A stretch of DNA of 64,000 nt from Cenococcum geophilum 1.58 (GCA_001692895.1 KV748179.1:3485222-3549221); one strand, 5' to 3'; positions 13,100-25,127 are shown, counted from the first letter of the stretch. Made by a program: numbers and translations. Notes: generated by a model from the sequence alone, not told the origin.

Positions 13100-16000
13100 G
13101 CGCTATAGTTCTATATTTATAAATCCTTTCTAGGCAGCTTAATATGTACTAGTAGCTATATCCGTAGTTTATAAACCCCTAAATTAGAAGTTTATAGTTT
13201 CCTAGTAAAATACTAAGATACTATAACTATTATTAATTCTATTTATCGCCCGATTCGGTCCCTTTTTAGGTCTATATAGGCTTCTACCTTTTATATATAG
13301 GAAAAACCCCCTAGGGGGGAAAACCTAGGTATATCCTTTTAGCTAGTTTTACGCGCTCCGCCTTCGCCTAGCCTGTATACCTTTATATAATGTCTACCTT
13401 ACGTACCATACTTTTAAGGTATCTTGGAAGATCTAGGGGGTAGTAGGAGGGTTTAGTAATTCGCCGGTGTGCCACCTTTAATTAGGTAGGGGGTGTCCAG
13501 TCTCTAAGGGACTGGAAGGGGGCGTATCCTTTAGTGTCCTCCTGCTGGATCTCATTTGCTATCTGGAACTGCTAAAGGACTCCTTAGCTTATAAGCCATT
13601 GTGCTGCTTTATATAGACCCCTGCTTATAGAGAGCATTTAGGTAATATTATTTATGCCTGCTTTAGCAAACAACTAATCTTTTATAGTGCGTTAGTTGCA
13701 GAATAGTAGTACATGGCGTACTGACTGTGTAGGCCATCCGCACGTATAGTGTGGCGTAATATTTAGGATATGGATGCTTGCTAGCTATGCATTTAGCCCT
13801 AGGACCTCTATCCTTAGTAGGAAGGCGGCTGTAGATTCTGCCTTCGTCTGTCCTTTATATAGGGGGAGAGTTAGTATTATCTATGGGGTGATCTATATGG
13901 CTACCCTCTGTGTTTTTGCCGCCTTCTTTTATCATTGGTTCCACTTAATATCTACCCATCTTGCGATACATATAGTAGATCTCTACTTATGCTAGTGGCC
14001 TCCTATCCTCTGCTGCTGTAGTAGCGCTCCGCCGGCGTGGCGCTGGGTCTCCGCTTAGTGTTATAGTAGCTCCCGTATTTCCTGTTCTTTCTCTGCCGCA
14101 CGTAGGCGGAGGGCTTCCTGGCTTGTGAGCTTGGGCGCGTTACCCCTCCGGGGGGCCCTTACTCCTCGTATACGATTAAATATTTGGCGTATATCCTTCT
14201 CCACTAGGTGGTCTTATACTATAGCTGCTCTCTATATGGTAATTATGTCTGTGTATATGTTTAGTAGAGGTACTACTACTTCGCGTTCTAGTGCGGCACG
14301 TAGTGTCCTCTTATAGGCCCCTGTGATTCTACATAGGCATTGGTTTTATAGTTTAACTAGTGGCTCTAGGGAGCTTTTTGCTAGTGGCTTGCCTTTTAGG
14401 TCCACGCCCCAGATCTAGGCGCCGTATAGCATTATTAGCCTTACTATAGCTGTATATAGTAGTCGTGTACGTCTAAATAAGGGTCCCCAGGTTGAGGCTG
14501 TGATACGCGATATCGCTGCGAATGCTGCTGCTCCCCTATGAGTCGCTTGTGTGATATACGCATTCCAGTTTAGTCTAGCGTCCACCCATACCCCTAGGAC
14601 CTTAAGGGTAGCTTTTGGTTTTGCTTCGCAGCCCTAGATGCTTACTATTAACGCTAGGTTATTATTCGCCCTCCTTTTCCTTGTAAAATGGATAAGCTAG
14701 TATTTATCTAGTGCAAATTTAGCGCCATGCCGTTTTGCCCATGCGACGCACCTATTATACGCCTAGTTTAGTCTAGTACAGTTTTCTGCTGCTGTGTTTC
14801 CCCACATAATTAGGTTTATATCATCTATAAATCCTAAGGCTACTATTTCCTAGTTACTCTTAAATATCTCTAGTAGCTTAGATATAAAGAATAAGAATAG
14901 AATTGGCGACAGGGGCGACCCCTATAGAATGCCTGTAAGTGTTAGTATTAATTCGCTTTTATAGCCCTTAAACACTATCTTAGTAGTACGCCCTATTAGA
15001 AAGGCTTATGTAAACTTGACTATCTAGTCTAGTAAACCCTTCTTTCTTAGGATCTATAGGAGTCTCTTATGCGATACGTTATTAAAGGCTCCACTTAGGT
15101 CTAAGCTAAGTATAAATACTACGCATCCTAGGCGGGCTTACCACGCCGCTTAGACGCTGGAGGTAATTAGGGAGAGGGCTGAAAGGGTTAATCGCTTCTT
15201 TCTTACGCCTATTTGTATCTATAGTAGTAGTTTTTACTCCTCTGCGGCGTTTTATATGCGCTCTATAACTATCTTTTCTAAAAGCTTTCCTAGCGTATTT
15301 TTAAGGGCGATTAGTTGGTAGCTTCCTAGGAGAGAGTAGTCCTTTTTATTTAGCTTTCTTAAGACGACTATAGTTGTTACTTTACAGCAGTCTAGTAGTT
15401 TGCCTTTGTATAGGTAGGTGGTTGTAGTATTTACTAGTAGTATTGCTAAGGCTTCTAACGCAGCCTTGATTGCCTCGTTTGGGATCCTGTTTAGTCCTGC
15501 CGCTTTGCCTATAAAAAGCTTCTAAATAGCTTCTTTTATATCCTTTGTTAAGACTATCTGGCTTATCTCTAGGGGTAGGGGGTAGTCTTAGTTGCTGGTG
15601 TTCTGTAAGTCTGCTTAGCCTACGCCTAGGAAGAACCTCTCTGCTAGTATTCTTGTTTTTTCCCCATTATTATTTGTGTACTAGTTATATACTGTCCAAC
15701 GTAGTGTAGGTAGGTAGGGGTCCCCTAGCGTTTCCCCTGCGGCTCGCCTACTTTACTTTAATATTCGCCAGAGTCCCTAGTTATATGGCTTAGTAGGGTT
15801 TAAAGTAATTTCCTTAAGGAACCGGCGCTAGCTATTTCTGCTCTCCTTCCATATTGTCTTCTTAAGCCTATTCTTTAGGGCTTTATAACTTTATTAGTAG
15901 TAGACCTCGCCCGTTTTACTGTACTGTTGCCTCGCCCTCCTTAAGCCTGTAAGTATCTACGCTACCTCTAGTGACCATTTGCGCCAGGCGTATTTACTAG

Positions 16001-16870
16001 GCTAGGCTATTAGGCAGTACTTGTCTAGGTAGTTACTTATAGTCTTCTAGATATCCTCTAGCGTTACCTGAGGTATTATTGCTAGCCTATTAGTAATTTC
16101 CTAGATATATTTTTCCTGATCGAGTTTCTAGATGGCGTATCTCTGGCGGGTTTGTTACGCTAGTGTATTAACGTTAAGGGTTATCCGTATAGGTATATAG
16201 TCTACAGTTATTACCCATATATTCTCTAGCCCGTAGAAAGCTAGCCGGTTTACTAGTGCTTTATATATAAATATAAGGTTAATTATGCTCTCTTAGGTTC
16301 CTCTTTTCTAGATAGGTTCGCCTATTAGGGTGGTTAAGGCGAGGCCTCGCGTTTCTAGTTTATTAAGCAGGTAAGTTGCCTATGCTTCTACTGTAGCCTG
16401 CTGTCCTCCCCATGCTATATAGTGTGTATTAAAGTCCTCTAGGACTATTATCTCGCCTTCTGCTATATTAATTGTTTATTAAAGTAGCCCCCACGTGGTT
16501 ATCTAGGGCCTATTGTCACTTAGGTTATAGACATTAATTATACTAATTTAGCCCCTATTTGTAGCTATTTATAGTTTAGCTATATTAGGGCTAATAGTAT
16601 AATAGCTCCAGGCCTATATATTAATATATTAGCTGATTAGAAAGCATACGCGGGTAGACGGGTTTAGTTCATATAGGAGGTAGTATCCTTTTAGTTAGTA
16701 CATTTTATGGGTTTGTTTGTTATACGTTGGCTCCTATAGGGCTATTATCTAGTATTCTTCTAGGTCTAGGCTGTTAAATAAAGAGCGTGTTGCTCTATAG
16801 TTTGAGTGTCTATAGTTATATTATATTGTTGTTAATCCTTTTATAGTTTATCTAGTGACTTATAGGCGTC
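13100..16870 (-). pseudogene. LINE A ORF2 (endonuclease-RT-RNase H), RIP-inactivated
   Basis: The endonuclease begins near 16840 (KGLTTI then YN, with QEPT near 16735). Its usual GDFN reads LEDFNTHY at about 16427-16445, so the Gly is lost. The RT keeps GSPLSP at 14905-14932 and the metal-binding motif GFIDDINLIMWG at 14801-14836; this is the one RT in the window with both Asp codons intact. RNase H would follow toward 13400. Many RIP stops break the frame, so the protein is dead despite the intact catalytic pair. Length (about 1,250 codons) fits Tad1-type ORF2. Confidence 0.85.
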
Positions 16871-16879
16871 TTCTATTTA

Positions 16880-18400
16880 TATCTAGGGCGTTTTACTTAG
16901 GGCCGCTATAATTAGGATTCTTTGTTAGGATGGGTCTCTAGCGGCGTTAGTGCTGCCTTACGGGCGTCCTACGGCTCGTTTTGCTACTAGTTAGGCAGAA
17001 GCTGCTCCTATTAGGGTAGGTATCCTAGTTCTCTTCCGCTGTTTAATTATCTAGCCACTATTATTTACCCTACTTATCTCCTTCTCCTTATATGCGTTTC
17101 CCTAGAGCGTGGCTATAATCTAGTGCAGTTAGGCTTATCTTGTCCTAGTAGCTTCTAGGTACACCTAGTAGGTTCTATATTCCGCCTTCTGCCTTGCTCT
17201 ATATTCTTTTCCGTAATTTATACATTTAACTCCCTTGTCCTTAGGGCAGTCCCTAGTATTATAGTTATCGGCGTACTCTCCACACCTCACTTGCTTCCCA
17301 TATGCGTTTTAGGTGTATCCCTATTATTAGCATCTAAAGTATTATTAGACTTAGACTCCATAGTAGTATAGCCAGGCTTTGTACTAAAGGCTATTTATAA
17401 CTACTCCTTTACGGGCTACTGTTGCCTACATCTCTTAGGTTAGTAGGTTAATTATTAGGGTGCCACGCGTTTTGACCTTTTGGAACCCTGGTGATTCTCC
17501 TATATATGTTATATGTTCTTTGTAGAGCCATATAACTCTAGTTATAGTAATTCCGGGAGCTAGTTTTTTGGTAGCCTCTATAATCCTCTAAATAAGCTGT
17601 GCATTTATAGCGCCTTATCCGCTTTCTACTTATATACTAAGTGGTACTCCTATTACTTTAACTAGGTAGTCCTAGCGGAGGATCTTATACTTGGGGGTGT
17701 CTCCCTAGGTAATAGTCTGGTCCTTTACCTGCTAGTTAGGGAGCGTAACCTCTACGTCACCGCTACGTAGGACCCTTACTGCCACTGCCTTTGGTATATA
17801 TGTTTTAATTAATATAAGAATCTGTTCTAGGTCTGCCCCTAATACCTCTAATATTCGGACCCTAACCGTGGCTCTAACTAATACTACGCTGGGTATACGC
17901 TAGGGAGTCGCCGGTTGGGCGCTTACGGCAATATTAGCCTATATTAGCTTTACTGCTTATGCTGTTGGTGTTCTCTATAATTTTATAGCATCCTTAATAC
18001 GCCCAAGCCTATCCTCTACCGCGTTTTGGTTCCTGTTGTGCTTTATCTAGAGCTCTTATATAATAAGGCCTGCTTATTATACCACACGCGCTACCCCTAC
18101 GCGTAAGCGTTTGTCCTCTCCCTTCCCTAAATTATCCTTGATGTTCTTTAAGAGGTCCACAAGTTTCTACCAATTCTGGTCGTTGTCCTTTAGTTATTAT
18201 AGTTAAGTTACCCCCTATTAGGTTTATTGTAGTATTGCGATTTTCTATACGGCGCCCACCCTTCAAGTCTACTGCAACCCTCCTATATCGCGCAGGCTTT
18301 CCAGCTGTGCTGTATGCATTAGTTCTAGGGCATAAAATGCCGTAGATTTAATTGGAGGTGGTTATTTCTCTATTAGGTGATTAGTAGGCGTGTTCTGCTG
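16880..18400 (-). pseudogene. LINE A ORF1 (gag-like), RIP-inactivated
   Basis: It directly precedes ORF2 on the minus strand. The diagnostic part is a pair of zinc knuckles at about 17225-17350: a degraded first knuckle (RC...GYT) is followed by VRCGEYAD and TRDCPKDKGVKC, matching the spacing of Tad1-type ORF1 proteins. The upstream part (17400-18370) is Glu/Lys/Gln-rich in pieces but too damaged for a single translation. The start is placed near 18400 only from the change in character there. Confidence 0.65.
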
Positions 18401-18569
18401 CTGTAGCGGCAAGATACTACAACTACTAGGGAATAAGAAAATGGTAAGAAAAACCATAAGAAATCCTAACCCCTGTCCCTATCCTTTTGCAATTTATTTC
18501 TATCCTTTTACTCTCTACTATCTTTTACCCAGAAGCCTAGTAGGAGTTACCTCCTTCTAGACTCCTATT

Positions 18570-19972
18570 AATTTTATTCTTCTATAGAATCTTCTACGCT
18601 AGTACTGTGTACTAGTTTAGCTGCTCTAAGATTCTCACAGTCTTTACTATTAGCAAAGTGTTTTTCTTTACAATTAATGCAAAGAGGGGTGGTATGCTTG
18701 CAAGGCCTACCGCTTATTAAGCAGGTAGGATAGTAGTGGTCTTTAGATAAATATGCAGCCGCATAATATCTATAGGCCCTATTAGAGCATCTATCTCCTA
18801 TATAGCCAAATTTTTGGCAGCTATTACACTGCGTAGTAGGAGAGACTTTGATGTATTTTACTACCTTAGTAGCTGTACCTGCAATTGATATCTCTTTTTG
18901 CTTAAGGATTTCTTGTCTTTTTTCTTCGTTCTCTATAGTAAAAACTATAGAGCCAAATCTGGTCTGTNGATCGTGTCTTTTTACACTAAATGAGATCCAT
19001 CTAGGTAGTCCTTGTATCCTTATAGGATTAAAAGTCTCAATTTCTTCTTTTAGAAGCTTAGAGCCTCCTTCTCCTAAGAAAGGTAGGGTAGGAACTCTAT
19101 GGGCTATAATTTAAACCCATAGTTCTAGTTTTTGTTCTCTTTAAAAGGTAAAGCAGTTATGCCAGATTTCCTTATATTTGACTAGGAAATCTGCATTATA
19201 CTCTTCCGTAGTTATAAGGAGAATATTTTGTTTTCCTTTAGTTCTAGCTATAGATGCTAAAACTGGTTTTTCTACTTGCAGTTTTAATGCAAATAGTTAA
19301 TTGACTTTGTTTCGTATAGAGAAGGTATCTAGAGGTTGGTCCTTTTAGTCTGTAATTAAGACTAGCTTTCTTTCTTATAGCTGCTTTTTCTTACTTCTAG
19401 TAGAAGTAGAAGAAGTAGGAAATAGTAGTAACGAGGAGGGTAGAGAGGACGAAGTAGGGAGGTCCTTCTTTAGCCTCTTTGCGTAGGTTTCTTTAGTAGG
19501 GGCTACCTCCTTACGGAGAGCTCTTACTTCTTCGACTAGTCCTTTTAGGACATCTTTTGTCTTTCCTTTTTCTTTTCCTTTTATAAAGGGGTTTTCTCCT
19601 ACTAGGATACCACGTGTATAGTCCTCTAGCTGTTTAACTTGTTCCTTTTTATCTTCTTCTTCTTCTTCTTCTTCTTCTAGCCCTTTATAGGCCTAGGTTA
19701 GGCTATCTAGAGCCTTTTATAGGTGTTGTTCTGGAGAAAGGGGAGAGAAAGATATNCTAGGTATACCAGCCGTAAAAGTTATTAGTTTGGTTGTCTTTTT
19801 TTATAGGTTTTTGGTTTTCTTTTTCAGTAGAAGACTAAGGATGTCCTCTTTTTTCTCCTGTCCCAAATAGGCCAGGAGAATAAGAAGGGCTAGAAAAAGT
19901 GAATGTAGATATAGACTCATTATCACTTATTTCTATAGGAGGTTTCTTTTTAGGCCTACCGGGCCTTGGCAT
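18570..19972 (-). pseudogene. LINE B ORF1 (gag-like), lightly mutated
   Basis: A nearly open minus-strand frame from the ATG at 19972 (MPRPGRPKKKPPIEISD) for about 465 codons. It has an acidic run (eight Glu, from a CTT repeat near 19650-19676), a Lys/Arg-rich middle, and zinc knuckles near the C-terminus (TTQCNSCQKFGYIGDRC; GRPCKHTTPLCINCKEKHFA; NSKDC). This arrangement is characteristic of Tad1-type ORF1 proteins. About seven in-frame stops, mostly at likely Gln codons, and one lost Cys show mild RIP; Cys, His, Trp and Gln codons are otherwise retained, unlike LINE A beside it. Two ambiguous bases (18968, 19756) fall in it. No matching ORF2 is present. Confidence 0.82.
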
Positions 19973-19984
19973 TTTGTGTTTTAT

Positions 19985-20360
19985 AAGGGGGTTTCCCTAG
20001 TTTTTACTATCCTTATACCCTTTTCTCCTTACTAATCCTACTAGAAGATTTCTAGGGAGATTAGGCTAAGAGGTAGTAGAGAAACTAGCCCCTATTTTAT
20101 AGTTTTGGTATTAGTAGTAGTAGTAGTAGGTTTGGTGTTCCTGTCCGTGCCTCGCTTATAAGCTAGGGCCACCCTTAGAGAAAATTTTCTATTGGGAAAA
20201 GGGGGTAAAACGACAAATAAATCCACCTCTAGCTCGCTAGGCAGTAGGAATTAGGTCTTAAAAGTTAGAAAATCGATTGTTTTTAATGGTAAGATGGGTA
20301 TGCGTAAGTTTTGGAGTGTGGCGCTACCTTTTGGTAAGGTTGCATGGTGGTAAAGGTTTT
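19985..20360 (-). other. 5' leader of the composite LINE insertion
   Basis: A non-coding stretch between the ORF1 B start and the right target-site duplication, richer in G, CA and TG than its surroundings, with a short (TAG)n run near 20113-20130. It is the natural position for a LINE 5' untranslated region and internal promoter; no specific element can be identified. Confidence 0.5.
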
Positions 20361-20372
20361 TAGAAAGAGTCT

Positions 20373-22512
20373 ATAAGATACCAGAAAGCTTTTAGGCATA
20401 AAGAATCTTTAAGGCATAGCTAGAAAAACAGTTAAAATATTTAGGAAAAGAAATACTATATAAGTATAGGGAAGTAAAGTATATCCTAAGAAGCATAATA
20501 GAGCATTTTATAAAAGATTTCTATAAGGGAATAACCTAAGGACATAATATAGCAATAGGCTTAGTGTTAAGACTTTAGGAAGAATATATTATTAATAGAA
20601 TCTAGAATATTATAAGAAAAGTAATAAAAGAGTGTTTAGATTACTAGAGGGATAAACTAATAAGGTATAAGCTATATAAAGGGCTATAACCTATTAAAAT
20701 ACTAGAGAGACTATAGGAGGTTATATTATAGGACTTTATTATTAAGTTACTAAAGTTAAGAGATCCTATTACCGGACAAGATTATAACGCGATCTTAGTA
20801 ATAGTAGATAAGCTTATAAAGTAGGGCTACTTTATAGCGTGCATAAAAGAAATCTTAGCGGAAAATATCGCTAAAATCTATATTAAAGAAGTGTTTATAA
20901 GATATAGAGCACTAAGTAAGATTATATTAGATAGAGATTTAAGATTTATAGCAATATTCTAGGAGGTATTCTTAGCAGAGTAAGGAGTTAGAGCAGTAAC
21001 TTCTACTATATATTATCCGCAGACAGATAGTTAAACGGAAAGATTAAATTAGATACTAAAATAGTATCTAAGATATTATATCAATTATATATAGAACAAT
21101 TAGGTATTACTACTACTAGTTATACAGTTTATATATAATATAACACTATAGGAAGGAATAGGCATATTACTATTTAAGGCGAATTATGGATATAAGCTAA
21201 GAATATTGTTATTACTATAATAAGTAAAGAAGATAAGTAGTACAGCCAAAGAGAGAATAAAGACGTTAATAAATCTTTATGTAGACCTTATAGAATTAGT
21301 AAAGAAAGTATAAAAAAGAATAAAAAGGTACTATAATGCTAAGAGATCTAAGGGACTAGATCTTAAGGAGGGAGATAAAGTATAGCTACTATATAAAAAT
21401 TTCAAAAGTTAATAACCAAGTAAGAAGTTAAACTACGTTAGACTAGGACCTTTTAAAATTATATAAAGGATTTCACTAGTTACGTTTAAGTTAAACCTAC
21501 TAGCTAAAATAAAGATCTATCCTATACAGTATATTATAATGCTAGAACTAGTATATAGGAATATTAAGCTACTAGTTTACAAAGTAGACACATATAAAGA
21601 ATAAAAAGAAGATAAATAGTAAGTTTTAGGGATTATTAGTTATAAGGACATTAATAATAAAATATAGTATAAGGTTAAGTAGATAGGCTATAATAAGACT
21701 ACCTAGAAACTACTAAAAAAATTAAAGAACGCTATAAAAAAGGTATAGGAGTATCGGAAGAGATTAGGTTAGGTAGTATTAATAAAAAAGGATTACTAAA
21801 AAATAAGTTACCTAAGGGGGACCTAAGAAGAGCAGTTGCTAAACTACTTAGATTTATTTCCTTTTTAGATAAAAGAGAATCCGTTTTTTTATTGCCAAGT
21901 TCCTATAAACCTTATTTTATAAGTTTTTACTCCTTAAAACAGACCTTCTTATAAACCTTCTTAAGATAGATTAGTTAAGCGGATGCTATAAGATAAGACT
22001 TTAGGGCCCGTTGCTAAGTATCGGCAGCCTTTTATTTAGCATTATAAGAACAACGTAACTCCGCTAGGGCAATTAATAGTTTATTATCTAGCCGCGCAGT
22101 AGTAGATTAAATATAAGACCCTAAGATGAATTAGTTAAGGAACTAGACGACTATTAAAAGTAATAGGTTACGTATATTTAGCATTAGAGACGGAGCAAAC
22201 GTCATAGGACGAACGAATATTCGCTTTAGTACACTCTAAGTAAAAGGACAGTTATTATAAAGATGGACTCGCCAACGTAATATAAACTAACCCCTCTTTT
22301 AAATAGCAAGAACACGGAGACGGTATAATCTCACTAAGAGATAGTATTGTAGTAATAGTGCGAGCATAACGAACGGTTAAAGAAGTAGAAGGAGTTTTAG
22401 GTATAATAAGCAATAATATTAACTAAATTAATTAGATAGATATTACACCTCTAGTAGACAACTTAAAGATGTTTAGAATCTTTAAGGATAAAGATAAAAA
22501 GGAGGGAGATAG
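20373..22512 (+). pseudogene. Gypsy-1a gag-pol, second part (integrase, chromodomain, C-terminal extension)
   Basis: After the LINE is excised the frame continues exactly. The integrase zinc-binding part lies near 20460-20640 and the core near 20750-21070, with ILVIVDKLIK, LDRDLRFIA and YYPQTDS. A chromodomain follows (YKVKQIGYNKTTQK near 21668-21720), expected to direct insertion to heterochromatin. The same frame goes on for about 260 more codons (MLQDKTLGPVAK-like sequence at 21983) and enters the 3' LTR, with only RIP-type stops. No function is assigned to the extension. Confidence 0.88.
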
Positions 22513-22933
22513 TATTACGGACGCTTTAAGTACGATGTTATAACTACTTAGAGAGGAGTTAGAAGAAGCTAGTTAGTTAATTTAGGCACAGTTTAAGATG
22601 GAGCCAATAGAGCTATATAATGAGGAATAGTAATTAAGGTTATATAACGTAATCTATATAATCTATAGGATCTATATAATCTATAATAGAGCAAATAGAG
22701 TATACATACCTTACGTATTAAGGGGATTTCTTAGAAGTACGGTTATATATTTAAGAGACCACAGTCCCTACCTAGATAGTTCTCTTCTTCGTAGTAAATC
22801 TCAGAATATAATTAGAGTTAATCTATTAGGCAACCACTCCACCAGTTATTATTAAGTTGTTAACTTCTTATTTACCTACATACCTAGCCTATTAACAAGT
22901 TTACCGTAGTTCCTGCTATAAGGCTTTGTTATA
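22513..22933 (+). repeat. 3' LTR of Gypsy-1a
   Basis: 421 bp, beginning TATTACGGACGC (TGTTAC mutated by G-to-A) and ending CTTTGTTATA. It is followed by the ATAGG target duplication at 22934-22938. Differences from the 5' LTR are mainly C/T and G/A transitions. Confidence 0.95.
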
Positions 22934-22938
22934 ATAGG

Positions 22939-23768
22939 TTGTAAGTAAAGCTAAACTGCGTTAAGTTAAGCTAAATAGACTACTAACTTTGCCGTCTTTA
23001 GCTGTTATAGAAAGTAAGTAAAGCTAAACTACGTTAAGTTAAGCTAAATAGACTACTAAAGTTGCCGTTATTAGCTGTTATAGGAAGTAAGTAAAGCCGA
23101 ACTATATTAAGTTAAGCTAAATAAATTACTAATATTGCTGTTTTTAGCTATTATAGCTTATAAGTACAGCCGAACTGCGTTAAGTTAGGCTAAATAGAGT
23201 ACTAACGTTGCCGTCTTTAGCTATTATAGTATATAAGTGCAGCCGAACTATATTAAGTTAAGCTAAATAGATTACTAATGTTGCTGTTTTTAACTATTAT
23301 AGCTTATAAGTAAAGCTAAACTGCGTTAAGTTAAGCTAAATAGATTACTAATATTGCCGTCTTTAGCTATTATAGGATATAAGTAAAGCCAAACTGTGTT
23401 AAATTAAGCTAAATAAATTACTAATATTGCCGTCTTTAGCTGTTATAGGAAGTAAAGCTAAACTGCGTTAAGTTAAGCTAATGGATTAACTAACGTTGCT
23501 GTCTTTAGCTATTATAGGAAGTAAGTAAAGCTAAACTGCGTTAAGTTAAGCTAAATAGATTACTAATATTACCGTTTTTAGCTATTATAGTTATAAGTAA
23601 AAGCTAAACTGCGTTAAGTTAAGCTAAATAGATTACTAATATTGCTATCTTTAGCTGTTATAGCTTATAAGTAAAGCTAAACTATATTAAGTAAAGCTAA
23701 ACTGCGTTAAGTTAAGCTAAATAGATTATTAACGTTGCCTTCTTTAGCTGTTATAGCGCGTAAGTGCA
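22939..23768 (+). repeat. Minisatellite, about 11-12 units of ~70 bp
   Basis: Each unit follows the pattern GTAAGTAAAGCTAAACTGCG, TTAAGTTAAGCTAAATAGA, TTACTAATATTGCCGTCTTT, AGCTGTTATAGG. Units differ mostly by C/T and G/A changes, so the array has been RIPped after amplification. Some units are shorter or have a partial internal duplication near 23680-23710. The unit length is not a multiple of three and no frame stays open, so it is non-coding. It adjoins the 3' end of the NLR pseudogene. Confidence 0.9.
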
Positions 23769-24655
23769 CCTAGTTGGCCTTTAGTAGTAGTATTTATTTA
23801 ATAAAGCTAGACGCCGCTTATATGGGCTATAAAGAGAGAAAACAAAATGGTTATTAGCTTATTATTTAAAAATGGTCCTATACCGGGCTTCTTAGGCAGG
23901 GATAGTTAGTCAGCTCTATTATTGGCCAAAAGTAAGGGAAATAAAACCGTTATTAAACTGTTGGAATTGTATAGAAAGTCTTAGTAGTATTAGCCTTAGT
24001 AGTGTTATAGCATCTAAATAGGTTAGCTAGGGTCTTATCTAAAAGTTTTTACTTAAAATGCTTTTTATCTAATAAGTGGGTTAATTTAAGTTTAATAACG
24101 TCCTAAATAATATTATACGATTTTATTAAGGTAAAAGGCTTAAAACCTAGATATCCGGTAAATATATTCTAGGTAGGTTAGCTATATTTACTAAAACCTA
24201 CTAACCTATAAGTAAACTTTAAGAAATACACTTTAGCAGCTAACTTAAAAAAGAGAAGGTTTAAATTATTACAGATCTTATCTATATAGCGATTCTAAAA
24301 TGACCTTATAGTATATTTTAAGATATATATATAGTGCTCTAATTATTAAAAGATGGGCTGTCCTTATATTTCCCTTAATTTTACATTTTCGCTTAAATTC
24401 GGCGGGGTTGTTTAGCTATTTACTACTAAGTAATTTATAAAAGGGGTATAAAATTAGGAAGCTATATATTGCGGCTATTCTAGCTTAACTAAGCTCGGCG
24501 AGATTGTATTAGCAAACTCCTGCCTAGTAATAACACTTAAAAATACTAGTATTAGGATAGTAGGAAATAGATTTAGTAGTAGGCATATATAGGTCTCGCC
24601 GTTTTTATAATAGAGATTTTTAAATAAAGCTAATAGATATAGGTAGTTAGATAAT
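23769..24655. other. Degraded sequence between minisatellite and Gypsy-2a; possible minus-strand gene remnant
   Basis: On the minus strand, translations between about 24570 and 23800 have only a few stops, all TAG/TAA, in more than one frame (for example FLSVITRQEFANTISPSLVK near 24510-24560). This suggests a RIPped gene but no domain is recognisable and the frame is ambiguous. Its upstream part would lie beyond the Gypsy-2a insertion, from 32346 on. Confidence 0.3.
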
Positions 24656-24972
24656 TGTAACGGAATTCCTTAAAAGGTATATATTAGATAAGACAGAAGG
24701 AGGTCTTATCTATATTCTATCTACGTCCTAGAAGACATAGTTAGATAGATAAGGGGTAAAGGGTTTTACTAGCGTCTTAAAAGGATTATATAGGGAGCTG
24801 GTTCTCCTCTAGAGAAGGACTAGCAATTAGTCTCTAAATAGAAGAGGTTAGAAAGCATTATCCTTTATTTATAAAGATTGTTCTACTTTAACTTATCTTT
24901 TACTTACCTATAACTCTTATTCTATACTATTAATTAGATAATTATACGTTCTGGTTAAACTGGCCCCTTATA
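24656..24972 (+). repeat. 5' LTR of Gypsy-2a
   Basis: 317 bp, TGTAACGGAATTCC to GCCCCTTATA (CA terminus mutated to TA). It is shorter than the 378-bp LTRs of copy b because copy b has extra ~24-bp tandem units. Confidence 0.93.
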
Positions 24973-25127
24973 ATTCTAATCGCTCTTAATCCTTTACGGA
25001 AGGAACGTACGGCTATTAATTAATAATAACGGGCTATACCTCCTTACCCCCTAAAACGACGCCCCTACTATAAGAGGCTTAAAGAGTCTCCCTAAAGGAG
25101 CGTATTCCCTCTTCCTATAAAAAAGCT

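Larger units (their letters stand above)
13024..20360 (-). mobile_element. Composite LINE insertion inside Gypsy-1a
   Basis: The 7.3-kb insert is flanked by a perfect 12-bp target-site duplication TAGAAAGAGTCT (13012-13023 and 20361-20372). Its left edge is T-rich (TTTTATTTTTATTTTTTTTA), i.e. an A-rich tail on the minus strand, so it entered by target-primed reverse transcription. From the tail it contains ORF2 (to ~16870), ORF1 with zinc knuckles (to ~18400), then a second, different ORF1 (18570-19972) and a GC-richer 5' leader. The first two parts are strongly RIPped and the second ORF1 only lightly. One insertion event, two LINE ORF1 genes: see findings. Confidence 0.88.
7722..22933 (+). 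mobile_element. Gypsy family 1, copy a (chromodomain LTR retrotransposon), interrupted by a LINE
   Basis: A complete LTR retrotransposon with two 421-bp LTRs and a 5-bp target-site duplication ATAGG (7717-7721 and 22934-22938). Without the LINE insertion at 13024-20360 and its 12-bp duplication it is about 7.86 kb. The domain order gag, protease, RT, RNase H, integrase, chromodomain defines Ty3/Gypsy, Chromoviridae-like. Copy b begins at 59389. RIP is heavy in both copies. Confidence 0.95.

Noticed and set aside
18848..19114. Plus-strand frame of 88 codons
   Set aside because: Antisense to LINE B ORF1, which has clear zinc knuckles and a plausible start on the other strand.
22939..23768. Telomere or CRISPR array
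   Set aside because: The ~70-bp units are directly adjacent without spacers, lack TTAGGG, and the context is a fungal nuclear genome.
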